Source: JBHEMT01 sp046262435
GTDB taxonomy: Bacteria > Chloroflexota > Dormibacteria > Aeolococcales > Aeolococcaceae
Direction of reading: 5' to 3'
NCBI GenBank assembly: GCA_046262435.1
Contig: JBHEMT010000120.1
Span: 1 to 9,077 of the forward strand
Length of the DNA: 9,077 nucleotides
Shown one piece after another: positions 1 to 6,334 of the stretch. The translations under genes and the position numbers were made by a program. The first letter of the stretch is position 1. Each line of letters starts with the position of its first letter. The notes below the pieces were generated by a model. It made no database searches. It was not told where the DNA came from and was given only the letters and a program-made list of their open reading frames with translations.

Positions 1-225
1 TTCCTCGAGCCCGGTGCGCGAGCTGTCGGCAATGGCCGTCCGTGCCCGCTGGCGGAACTGGTCGTCGCTCCAGTCGAGCGGCGCAACGCCGATGATCCTG
101 CCCTTGCGGGGCAGCAGCTTCTCCGCGCTCAGGTTGTAGAGCGCGGGAAGAAGCTTGCGTGCCGCCAGGTCACCGGTGGCGCCCACGACGACGATGTCCT
201 GCTCGGGTGGAGAGGTCAGCGACAT
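1..225 (-). CDS. zwf: Glucose-6-phosphate 1-dehydrogenase, N-terminal part (gene cut by the window edge)
   Basis: This enzyme oxidises glucose-6-phosphate to 6-phosphogluconolactone with NAD(P)+, the entry step of the oxidative pentose phosphate pathway in the cytoplasm. The 75 visible codons begin at an ATG and give a beta-strand followed by the dinucleotide-binding motif GATGDLAARKLLPALYNL at about residues 15-32. This closely matches the GAxGDLAxRKLLPxLYxL signature of the family. RIIGVAPLDWSDDQFR follows at about residues 43-58, again as in bacterial G6PDs. The start is supported by an AGGAG about ten bases upstream. The substrate-binding and catalytic domains lie outside the window. The gap to the upstream membrane-protein gene is about 90 bases. 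It contains a TAGGGT on the minus strand (290-295) that could be a -10 box, but no -35 is visible. The family call is firm. Confidence 0.93.
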   Translation of the reverse strand, partial: MSLTSPPEQDIVVVGATGDLAARKLLPALYNLSAEKLLPRKGRIIGVAPLDWSDDQFRQRARTAIADSSRTGLEE

Positions 226-314
226 GGCGACGGTGCTCCTGAGGCGCGAGGGGCATGGGCGGCCGACAGCCCGGGACCGCCGCCGGGTGACCCTACACCG
301 CCCGGCGCGATGAC

Positions 315-1235
315 CTACCGGCTGGGGCCGGACGCCGGCTTGGCCGCGGCCTGGCGACGGCGCAGCACCGGCCCGGCGATCAGCAGCACGACCGCGCCGG
401 TGAAGAAGACGGCGGTCAGGCCAACGAGGAAGCTTTCGATGTCCGGTGTCGAGGTGGAGAAGACGGCCAGCGCACCGACCAGGAGCAGACCCGCCACGGT
501 CAGACCGAAGAGCACCACCGCCGCCCGGGTTGCGCCGTCGATCTCCGGCTCAGCGCGTGCGCTGACCGCCACGCTCGGGCTCAGCGGATAGCTCGGCACC
601 CAGTGGCGGTAGGCGCTGGTGGCCACCACCAGGGCCAGCCAGCCGAAGAAGAGCACCGCGATGGTTGCCACCAGCGGCGCCTCGGCGTCCGGGGTGGCGG
701 TGGCGGCCGCGGCAAGGACGCCGGCCAGCAGCAGCAGGGCGGCGACTGTTCCGAGCAGGCCAATGGTGGCCCAGCCAAGCAGTCCGTAGTTGGGGATCAC
801 GATGGTGCGGGTCGCCCGCCGCGCATCTGACTCGGCCTGCTCAGCCTCCAGCCGCTCGATCAGCTGGCGGGGTGCGGTGACGCCCGACACGCGCGGCTGC
901 AGCCCGAAGTGCTCGAAGTCGGTGTTCTGCGTGCTCGCCTCGGCAATCAACCCGGGCTGGGGGCCAGGATAGAGGCGGCGCTCCTCCCTGCGGCCGTCCG
1001 GAAATTCGAGGCGGAGCAGACCGCACTCCTCACAATGCCATGCGGAAATCGGCAGTCCGCCGATCACCGGTCCGTAGTACGTGGTTGTCCGGCGGGTGCC
1101 CTCCGGGCCCTGGGCCCCGTCGTAGTGGGAGAACTCGTGGGCCATCACACCGCGGACCGGCGCGGGGTGGGCGCACTCGTCGGGAGTCGGCGGAACGGGC
1201 CGGGAGGAGGGGGCGTCGGCGACGGCGGCGGCCAC
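315..1235 (-). CDS. Uncharacterised membrane protein with possible zinc ribbon and duplicated two-helix module
   Basis: I do not recognise this family. Read from the GTG at 1235 it has 306 residues. The N-terminal part is soluble, with a CAH at residues 21-23 and HCEEC at 67-71. Such a Cys-x-His plus Cys-x2-Cys arrangement is seen in small zinc ribbons, but metal binding here is inference. LEFPDGRREERRLYPGPQPGLI follows (76-97), then a charged helix at about 125-143. Four hydrophobic segments come next (about 152-176, 186-206, 238-258 and 270-290), and the protein ends in a short basic tail. The four segments form two related hairpins. The start is uncertain. The GTG lies 14 bases after the ispE stop, which suits coupling, and keeps the CAH pair, but its AGGA is too close to be a good ribosome site. 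The ATG at 1145 would give 276 residues and lose CAH. An open frame reaches 1388 but overlaps ispE. It probably follows ispE in one transcript. Confidence 0.6.
   Translation of the reverse strand: MAAAVADAPSSRPVPPTPDECAHPAPVRGVMAHEFSHYDGAQGPEGTRRTTTYYGPVIGGLPISAWHCEECGLLRLEFPDGRREERRLYPGPQPGLIAEASTQNTDFEHFGLQPRVSGVTAPRQLIERLEAEQAESDARRATRTIVIPNYGLLGWATIGLLGTVAALLLLAGVLAAAATATPDAEAPLVATIAVLFFGWLALVVATSAYRHWVPSYPLSPSVAVSARAEPEIDGATRAAVVLFGLTVAGLLLVGALAVFSTSTPDIESFLVGLTAVFFTGAVVLLIAGPVLRRRQAAAKPASGPSR
357..767 (-). repeat. Protein-level tandem duplication of a two-helix membrane hairpin
   Basis: Within the membrane protein, residues 157-211 (603-767) and 239-293 (357-521) align without gaps at an offset of 82 residues. 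By hand count 23 of 55 positions are identical. The clearest shared core is T-x-TPD-x-E-x2-LV (TATPDAEAPLV and TSTPDIESFLV), which joins the two helices of each hairpin. This points to an intragenic duplication of a two-transmembrane unit. Confidence 0.75.
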
Positions 1236-1249
1236 GTCCTGATGATAGG

Positions 1250-2131
1250 TCAGGGCAGGCCACCGTCCAGGGTCCTGCAGGCACGCGCCGCAAGCCCGAT
1301 GCCGCCGGCCAGGGTGGCGAGCTGTTCGGCGCCGGCCCGGTCCTCGGTCACAGCGAAGAACGCGCCGCCACTGCCGGTCATCTGCCACCTCTGGCCGGGA
1401 GTGGCCGCGCGCAACCGAGAGACGGTGGTGCGCAGCGGCTCCGACTCTCGCAGCGCCGCGCCCTCGAGGGCGCTCCCCAGGTCCTCATCGACAGGGGGCT
1501 GGCCGCTGCGCAGCCGCCCCTCCAGCCGTGCCGACCGTCCATCACCGGCGCACTCCTCGGGGCGGAGCGCGGCGTAGACCCCCGGGGTGGAGCTCGCCCC
1601 GGCGAGGGCGACCGCCAGGTCCATCTGCCCGCCGGGAAGAGCGGTGAGCTCCTCGCCCCGCCCGCGCAGGCGCCACCACGCGGGACGGAGGGCGGCGGGG
1701 ACATCGCTGCCGAGGGCCGCGGCGATGTCGGTGAGCGCCGCCCGGGGGACGGCGCACCCCAGCCGCCCGAGCAGCTCGGCACCCCCCCGCAGCACCGCGC
1801 CGGCATCGGCGGATCCTCCCCCCAGTCCGGCCGCGTGGGGCAGGCGCTTGTCCAGCCAGATGGTCAGCGACACTGCCGCACCGCTGGCCTCGACGAGGGC
1901 CTGCGCGGCGCGCGCGGCAAGGTTCTCTGGCCCGCTGGGCACGCCGGCGGCAGCCGGCCCGGTGAGCCGCATCACCACCGTGGTGTGCGCGGCCGGCTCC
2001 GCGTGGAGGCCGACCAGGTCGTGCCAGTCGAGTGGCGCCACGATGCTGTCCAGGTCGTGGTAGCCGTCGGGACGCCGCGCCACCACCTCCAGGCTGAGGT
2101 TGAGCTTGGCAGGCGCGGCGACCACGAGCAC
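1250..2131 (-). CDS. ispE: 4-diphosphocytidyl-2-C-methyl-D-erythritol kinase
   Basis: A GHMP-family kinase that phosphorylates the 2-hydroxyl of CDP-methylerythritol with ATP, in the MEP route to isopentenyl diphosphate, in the cytoplasm. All family landmarks are present in 293 residues, a normal length. APAKLNLSL (6-14) contains the conserved Lys9. RPDGYHDL (20-27) follows, then the ATP-binding glycine loop LPHAAGLGGGSADAGA (97-112). GSDVPAAL (141-148) holds Asp143, the expected catalytic base. The C-terminal GHMP loop is MTGSGGAFFA (251-260). The start is a GTG at 2131; a second GTG two codons on (2125) is also possible. AAGG lies ten bases upstream. The same stretch reads TAAGGT (2141-2146), which could instead be a -10 box giving an almost leaderless message; the sequence does not decide. 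The gene is divergent from rpsT and is followed closely by the membrane-protein gene. Confidence 0.95.
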   Translation of the reverse strand: MLVVAAPAKLNLSLEVVARRPDGYHDLDSIVAPLDWHDLVGLHAEPAAHTTVVMRLTGPAAAGVPSGPENLAARAAQALVEASGAAVSLTIWLDKRLPHAAGLGGGSADAGAVLRGGAELLGRLGCAVPRAALTDIAAALGSDVPAALRPAWWRLRGRGEELTALPGGQMDLAVALAGASSTPGVYAALRPEECAGDGRSARLEGRLRSGQPPVDEDLGSALEGAALRESEPLRTTVSRLRAATPGQRWQMTGSGGAFFAVTEDRAGAEQLATLAGGIGLAARACRTLDGGLP

Positions 2132-2146
2132 AGCAGCGCGACCTTA

Positions 2147-2164
2147 GCCCCGCGGCCGCGGGGC
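2147..2164. promoter_or_regulatory. 18-bp perfect palindrome between divergent ispE and rpsT
   Basis: GCCCCGCGGCCGCGGGGC is a perfect dyad lying 15 bases upstream of the ispE GTG and about 20 bases before the rpsT -10-like box. Its position between two divergent genes suits an operator. However, a composition made only of G and C makes such dyads easier to get by chance in this genome. The base sequence is certain; the regulatory role is a guess. Confidence 0.35.
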
Positions 2165-2185
2165 GGGGCTCGTCTGGCTCTCCGC

Positions 2186-2191
2186 TATACT
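2186..2191 (+). promoter_or_regulatory. Candidate -10 box for rpsT
   Basis: TATACT stands out as a near-consensus -10 hexamer in an otherwise G/C-rich stretch, 84 bases before the rpsT start. No convincing TTGACA-like -35 is present 16-18 bases upstream, where the sequence is G/C only, and there is no extended TGN. Transcription would begin near 2198, leaving a leader of about 78 bases. Confidence 0.45.
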
Positions 2192-2210
2192 TCGACGCCT
2201 TGCGAGTTGA

Positions 2211-2232
2211 GGGGCGCGTGCCCTGGCGCCCC
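2211..2232 (+). promoter_or_regulatory. Hairpin in the rpsT leader
   Basis: GGGGCGC (2211-2217) pairs perfectly with GCGCCCC (2226-2232) around an eight-base loop, within the presumed 5' leader of rpsT. S20 is known to regulate its own translation in Escherichia coli, so a structured leader would make sense. The link to autoregulation here is inference. It is not a terminator, because no T-run follows. Confidence 0.35.
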
Positions 2233-2266
2233 GTGCGCTTTCCCCCTCGCTCGGTTCCCCAGCAGC

Positions 2267-2271
2267 AGGAG
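2267..2271 (+). promoter_or_regulatory. Ribosome binding site of rpsT
   Basis: AGGAG ends four bases before a GTG. This fixes the non-ATG start of rpsT, and translation from that GTG gives the standard S20 N-terminus MANSRSARKR. The reading frame is open far upstream, so this site matters for the start choice. Confidence 0.8.
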
Positions 2272-2275
2272 ACTC

Positions 2276-2878
2276 GTGGCCAACTCCCGATCCGCCCGCA
2301 AGCGCATCCGCGCCAACGAGCGCAAGCATCAGCGCAACAAGGCGGTGCGCTCCGCGGTCCGCACCAAGGTCACCAAGGCGCGTCGCGTTCTGTTCAGCGG
2401 TGACCAGGTCAACGTCGAGGAGGAGCTGAAGGCCGCGGTCAAGGCGCTCGACCGCGCCGGCGAGAAGGGCATCCTCCATCGCAACAATGTCAACCGGCGG
2501 AAGTCGCGGTTGACCGCCATGGCCGCCCGGCTGATGCGGGTCGCGGCGGCGAACGACAGCGACGAGGCGGCCGCCCTGCGCGCCGCTGCATCGGGTGGTG
2601 AGAAGGGCAGGTCGGGCCGCGCCGGGCGAGGCGCCGCGGCCGGCCGGGCCAAGAGCACCCCCAAGGCCACCGTCGCCAAGGCGGCGAGCGCCAAAGCCAC
2701 CACCGCCAAGGCGACGGGGGCGAAGGCCACTACGGCCAAGGCGACGCGCGTCAAGGCCAAGCCCGCCACCGCCAAAGCGACAAGCAGCGGTACCGCTCCC
2801 GCCAAGGCGGCGTCCGCCTCGCGGACCGCCGGCGGCTCGGCAAAGAAGACAACCACCAAGCCAAAGGCAGAGAAGTAG
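2276..2878 (+). CDS. rpsT: Small ribosomal subunit protein S20 with long H1-like C-terminal extension
   Basis: S20 binds 16S rRNA early in assembly of the small ribosomal subunit. Residues 1 to about 90 are a complete S20. They include MANSRSARKRIRANERKHQR at the start, the basic first helix, VEEELKAAVKALDRAGEKG (47-65), and ILHRNNVNRRKSRLTAMAARL (66-86), the conserved second rRNA-binding region. The family is usually about 85-95 residues, whereas this protein has 200. From about residue 106 it continues as a disordered, basic tail of Ala, Lys, Thr, Gly and Ser, with no acidic residue between Glu109 and Glu199. The tail includes pentapeptides of the AKATx kind. Such tails occur in histone H1, in H1-like bacterial proteins and in mycobacterial HupB, where they bind nucleic acid. 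A similar role here is inference. Codon bias stays uniform into the tail and the frame is unbroken, so this is not a frameshift artefact. The gene is transcribed divergently from ispE and converges on holA. Confidence 0.95.
   Translation: MANSRSARKRIRANERKHQRNKAVRSAVRTKVTKARRVLFSGDQVNVEEELKAAVKALDRAGEKGILHRNNVNRRKSRLTAMAARLMRVAAANDSDEAAALRAAASGGEKGRSGRAGRGAAAGRAKSTPKATVAKAASAKATTAKATGAKATTAKATRVKAKPATAKATSSGTAPAKAASASRTAGGSAKKTTTKPKAEK
2660..2764 (+). repeat. Seven 5-residue (15-base) Ala/Lys/Thr repeats in the S20 tail
   Basis: Residues 129-163 of S20 read as seven successive pentads: PKATV, AKAAS, AKATT, AKATG, AKATT, AKATR and VKAKP. Lysine recurs every fifth position from 130 to 160. The DNA period is 15 bases with synonymous differences between units, so the protein pattern has been kept while the DNA diverged. 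A looser ATAKATS unit follows. Confidence 0.8.
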
Positions 2879-3008
2879 CCGGCGGGGTACGGCACTGAAC
2901 CGGTCGTCCCGCGGGGGCGGCGGTTGCGCCGGAGGTGCTGGGCTTGGCCCTCACCGCCGCGCGCCTCACCCCCACGAACGTCACTTGCGCACCTGGACCC
3001 TCACCCGG

Positions 3009-3209
3009 ATGACCGGCTACGCCATCGAGTTCAAGGTGTCCGACGAGGGCACGGTTCGCTGCCACCAGAAGCCGGGCCGCAACGTGGGCGTCAACGCGCT
3101 GCCGGGCCACCACCCGGGAGCCGGACATCACCCTGGCAATGCGGGGATCGGCGAGGAGGCGGTCGTGGGGCCGCTCCAGCGCCTCGACGCGCTGGCGACA
3201 CCGGGCTGA
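3009..3209 (+). CDS. Possible small hypothetical protein, His/Gly/Pro-rich (66 aa)
   Basis: I do not recognise it. From the ATG at 3009 the frame gives 66 residues opening MTGYAIEFKVSDEGTVRCHQ. This looks like a small beta-rich start. A repeat-like GHHPGAGHHPGNAG (about 34-47) and an amphipathic end follow. Third positions are mostly G or C, as expected of a coding frame here, and the frame ends 18 bases before the convergent holA stop. Against it, no good ribosome site precedes the ATG (only CACCCGG), no promoter is visible, and a TTG at 2985 would be an equally weak start. The other 130 bases of this rpsT-holA gap (2879-3008) show no gene, no clear terminator with a T-run and no tRNA. It could be noncoding. 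Confidence 0.35.
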   Translation: MTGYAIEFKVSDEGTVRCHQKPGRNVGVNALPGHHPGAGHHPGNAGIGEEAVVGPLQRLDALATPG

Positions 3210-3227
3210 CGCTCAGGTGGCGTGCGC

Positions 3228-4265
3228 TCAGCCGGCGCGCGCTGGCCGGCGGGCACTCGTCGCCCGCGCCGCCTGCGCCGCGGCCCGCAGCCCGAGGATG
3301 CGCAGCCCGTCCACCTCGCTGGCCTCGCCGGCCTTGACGGCCACCTCGAGCCGCTGCAGGTCGCGCAGCCAGCGCTCCACCAGCTTCGGCGAGACCGCCC
3401 GCGCCTGACGGGCGAGCCGGTCGGCGCGCCAACTGGGCAGGTGCATTTCGCGCGTAAGGACGGACCCGCCACCACCGTGCTCGCGGAGCACCTCCTGGGC
3501 GAGGAGCAGGTCACGAAGCTGTCCCGCCAAAGTGGCCAGCAGATACTGGCCGGCCACCCCGTCCTCGAGAAGCCGGTCGAGCGCCTGGGCCGCCCCGCCG
3601 GGGTTGTTCGAGGTGAGCTTCTCGACCACCGACCACACCGCGACAGCCGGGTCGCCGGCAGCGAGACGCCGCACGTCGACCAGGGTGACTGCGCCCGATC
3701 CTGCGAAGGCGACGAGCTTGTCGATCTCGGTCTCCAGGCTACCCGCATCGGCGCCGTCGAGGCTCAGCAGGTGCTCGAGGGCAGCGGGGGGAAGGCGCAG
3801 GCCCCGTTCGGTCACCCGCGCCTCGAGCCATTCGCGCAGTTCGCGTCCCTTCAGCTTGGGCCGGTGGATCACCCGTCCGCCGAGCCGGTGCACCGCCTCG
3901 AGGACGACGTTGGCGGCGGCAACGTCCGCGTGCGCCACCAGGCACACCGCGGTGGTCGGCGCCCGCATCTCGAGTGCCTCCACCAGTGCGTCCGGTCCGT
4001 CGGCGCCGCGCCGGCCCCGCTCGGCAAGCTGGGGCGGGTCCCGAACCAGGAGGAAGCGCTGCGGGTCGAAAAGGGGCACCTCGCTCAAGCTGCTGCGTAC
4101 CCGATCGACCCTGGCGGGAGCGTCGAGGATCTCCACGTCGAGGTCGCCGGCGGCGGCGCGAGCGGCCACCAGCCAGCGGGCAACCTCCGCCTCGACCAGG
4201 CGGCGCTCTCCACCGTGGATCAGGGTCAGGCCCTGGGGCGCAACCGGGGCCAGCGGCAAAATCAT
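3228..4265 (-). CDS. holA: DNA polymerase III delta subunit (clamp loader)
   Basis: The delta subunit opens the beta sliding clamp and is part of the clamp-loader complex of the replicative polymerase. The 345 residues fit the family length. The N-terminus LTLIHGGERRLVEAEVARWL (13-32) matches the LxLxxGxexxLxxEAxxxl opening of delta subunits, which lack a working P-loop. A central RPKLKGRELREWLEARVTERGLRL (about 134-157) and the LSLDGADAGSLETEIDKLVAF stretch that follows (the helical LxxxxGxDlxxLxxEleKLxxy signature) are typical of domain II/III junctions. The C-terminal all-helical domain contains VWSVVEKLTSNNPGGAAQALDRLLEDG and RDLLLAQEVL, the usual collar region. The ATG overlaps the recQ stop as ATGA, with no clear ribosome site, so translation is probably coupled to recQ. 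It is the last gene of the comEA-comEC-recQ-holA unit and converges on rpsT, as in Actinomycetota. Confidence 0.92.
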   Translation of the reverse strand: MILPLAPVAPQGLTLIHGGERRLVEAEVARWLVAARAAAGDLDVEILDAPARVDRVRSSLSEVPLFDPQRFLLVRDPPQLAERGRRGADGPDALVEALEMRAPTTAVCLVAHADVAAANVVLEAVHRLGGRVIHRPKLKGRELREWLEARVTERGLRLPPAALEHLLSLDGADAGSLETEIDKLVAFAGSGAVTLVDVRRLAAGDPAVAVWSVVEKLTSNNPGGAAQALDRLLEDGVAGQYLLATLAGQLRDLLLAQEVLREHGGGGSVLTREMHLPSWRADRLARQARAVSPKLVERWLRDLQRLEVAVKAGEASEVDGLRILGLRAAAQAARATSARRPARAG

Positions 4266-6334
4266 CGGACTACACCGGACCCGGCCGGTGTGACCAGTTC
4301 GAGAAGCTCGGGACCGTAGGCGGCGAGCTTCCCCGGGCCGATGCCGGGCACCGTCAGCAGGGCGGCATCATCGACCGGACGACGGCTGGCCAGCTCCGCC
4401 AGGGTCCGGTCGGGCAGGACCACGTAGGCCGGGACGCCACGGGTCTTGGCCTGCCTGGTCCGCCACGCCCGCAGCCGGCCGAGCAGCTCATGGTCCACGC
4501 CGTGGGGGAGCGCCGGCACCCCGCCGGGGTTGCCACTGGTCCGTGCCGGACGGGGATCGCTGATGGTCAGCGGGCGAGCGTCCCGCATCACCTCGATACC
4601 GAGCGGGGTGAGCACAACCGTTGCGTAGGGCGGCGCCGTCTGCGCCAGGGCTCCGGCGTCGAGGAGCCGGCGCAGCAGCTCCACCACGTCGGTCTCGCGC
4701 CAGCCGGCGAGGGCCCCGAAGGTGCTCAGCGCCGTGGCGCCGGGGATGGCCGCCACCGCGCGGCTGCCCGACCCCACCAGGACGCCGGCCAGCTTGGCCA
4801 CACCGACCCTGCCGTTGAGCCGCGCCACGGCACTCAGGGCCTGGCGGATCGGGGTGGAGTCAAGCCGCTGCGGTTCCACCGAGGCGCCGCCGGCGCAGAT
4901 GTCGCACCCGCCGCAGACCAGGCCACCGGCGTCCTCGCCGAAGTGCTCGAGGATCAGCCGGTGACGGCACCCGTTGCCGCGCAGGTAGGTGAGCAGCCGC
5001 TCGAAACGGCGGTAGGAGGTGCGCCGGTTGGCGGCGATCCGGCCGTGGTCGAGCGCCGCCGGGCGCAGGTCGATCACCTCGCCGGTGCGGGTGACCCCCC
5101 CAGCGTCGCGGAGCAGCTCGCGGGCGGCGTCACCTGCCGCGTCAGGGAGCGTGGCGACCACCGGCTCGCGGTCGGCAACCAGTCGCCAGGCGCCGGGATC
5201 ACGGCCGAGGCGGAGCATGCTGCGATGCACCCCCAGGATGGTCGCCGCCTCGGGGTTGGCGCACTCGATGAAGAACTCCTGGAGCCGCCGGTCGGCGGGC
5301 GCATGGAGAAGGACGCAGCGGGCGGGCTTGCCGTCGCGACCCGCGCGCCCCGCCTGCTGGTAGTACTCCTCGAGCGAGCCGGGCAGGGCGACATGGATCA
5401 CCTGCCGAACGTCGGCCACATCGACGCCCATGCCGAAGGCGCTTGTGGTCACCGCGACCCGCACCTCGCCGGAGGCGAAGCGCTCCTGCGCGCCTCGCCG
5501 GGTGTCGGCGTCGAGATCGCCGTGATACAGCATCGTCGGGTGGAGCGCGGCCAGCCGCGTCGCCAGCGCTGCGGCGCGAACTCGCGTCCCCGCGTAGACG
5601 ATCGCCCGGCCGTCGCCGGGATCGAGCAGCGCCTCGAGCCGCTCCAGCTTGGCGACCTCATTGCGGCAGCGCTCCACGCTCAGGTGGAGGTTGGGCCTGT
5701 CGAAACCGTGCACCACCAGCTCGGGATCGCGCAGACCGAGCCGGGCAATGATGTCGTCGCGCACCTCGGGCGTGGCGGTCGCGGTGCAGGCCACCAGCTG
5801 CACACCGTCGAGCCTCTCCACCACCTCGCCGATGCGCAGGTAGTCGCGCCGAAAGTCGTGGCCCCACTCCGAGATGCAGTGCGCCTCGTCGACGACCAGC
5901 CGGCTGGCGGGCGCCTGGGCGAGCATGGCGAGGAAGTCGGGCCGGGTCAGCCGCTCCGGTGCGACGTAGAGCAGCCGCAGGCGGCCCTGTCGCCAGGCGC
6001 CGACAACCTCGCGCTGCGTGTCGGCGTCAAGGTTGGAGTGCAGCGCGGCGGCCGGAATGCCCCGCTGGATGAGCGCATCCACCTGGTCCTTCATCAGGGC
6101 GATCAACGGGGACACCACCAGCGTCGACCGGCCGTCCACGACCGCCGGAAGCTGGTAGCACAGTGACTTGCCGCCACCGGTCGGCATCACCACCATCGTG
6201 TCCCGTCCCGCCGCAACAGCCTCGACCACCGCCCGCTGTCCGGGACGGAAGCCGGCGTGACCGAAGCTCGCAGTGAGAGTGGCGAGCAGCCGGTCAGGCG
6301 GAGATGACATCAGCTCGATTGTGGCAGCCGGCAT
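4262..6334 (-). CDS. recQ: RecQ-family ATP-dependent DNA helicase
   Basis: A 3'-5' superfamily 2 DNA helicase that unwinds branched DNA in recombination and repair. In 690 residues the order is: motif 0 with GFRPGQ (28-33), Walker A PTGGGKS (51-57), DEAH (149-152) leading into the RecQ aromatic loop HCISEWGHDFR (152-162), TATATPEVR (184-192), motif V TTSAFGMGVD (296-305) and motif VI QQAGRAGRDG (326-335). A zinc site follows with Cys456, Cys474, Cys477 and Cys480. A winged-helix region lies at about 490-585. An HRDC domain at about 613-690 includes a helix-hairpin-like VPGIGPGKLAAYG. Between motif VI and the first zinc cysteine there are about 120 residues, clearly longer than the roughly 55 of E. 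coli RecQ. The start ATG overlaps the comEC stop as TGATG and has a strong site upstream. It sits inside a competence operon, where it is not usually found. Confidence 0.95.
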   Translation of the reverse strand: MPAATIELMSSPPDRLLATLTASFGHAGFRPGQRAVVEAVAAGRDTMVVMPTGGGKSLCYQLPAVVDGRSTLVVSPLIALMKDQVDALIQRGIPAAALHSNLDADTQREVVGAWRQGRLRLLYVAPERLTRPDFLAMLAQAPASRLVVDEAHCISEWGHDFRRDYLRIGEVVERLDGVQLVACTATATPEVRDDIIARLGLRDPELVVHGFDRPNLHLSVERCRNEVAKLERLEALLDPGDGRAIVYAGTRVRAAALATRLAALHPTMLYHGDLDADTRRGAQERFASGEVRVAVTTSAFGMGVDVADVRQVIHVALPGSLEEYYQQAGRAGRDGKPARCVLLHAPADRRLQEFFIECANPEAATILGVHRSMLRLGRDPGAWRLVADREPVVATLPDAAGDAARELLRDAGGVTRTGEVIDLRPAALDHGRIAANRRTSYRRFERLLTYLRGNGCRHRLILEHFGEDAGGLVCGGCDICAGGASVEPQRLDSTPIRQALSAVARLNGRVGVAKLAGVLVGSGSRAVAAIPGATALSTFGALAGWRETDVVELLRRLLDAGALAQTAPPYATVVLTPLGIEVMRDARPLTISDPRPARTSGNPGGVPALPHGVDHELLGRLRAWRTRQAKTRGVPAYVVLPDRTLAELASRRPVDDAALLTVPGIGPGKLAAYGPELLELVTPAGSGVVR

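Noticed and set aside
270..287. Inverted repeat CCCGG/CCGGG upstream of zwf
   Set aside because: Only a 5-bp G/C stem without a T-run; expected by chance at this base composition.
1236..1388. Extension of the membrane-protein frame upstream to 1388
   Set aside because: It would overlap ispE by about 140 bases, and the added residues are an Arg/Gly-rich shadow of the ispE C-terminus.
1040..2275. Open plus-strand frame running through ispE into rpsT in the same frame
   Set aside because: The part before 2276 is antisense to ispE and has no domain. AGGAG plus GTG at 2276 gives the exact S20 N-terminus, so the true start is there.
2660..2764. 15-base tandem pattern considered as a noncoding repeat or CRISPR-like array
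   Set aside because: Units are in frame, differ at synonymous positions, have no spacers, and encode the lysine-periodic S20 tail.
2879..3008. Search for an intrinsic terminator or tRNA after rpsT
   Set aside because: G/C-rich with short complementary pieces but no stem followed by T-run and no cloverleaf.
2751..3131. Minus-strand open frame across the end of rpsT and the following gap
   Set aside because: Half of it is antisense to the S20 tail and the translation shows no domain; the plus-strand frame looks more protein-like.
3974..6166. A 730-codon open frame on the plus strand opposite recQ and the start of holA
   Set aside because: It is antisense to recQ, whose motifs are complete. 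The translation is low-complexity Gly/Arg/Pro/Ala with no family motif, as expected from high GC and few stops.
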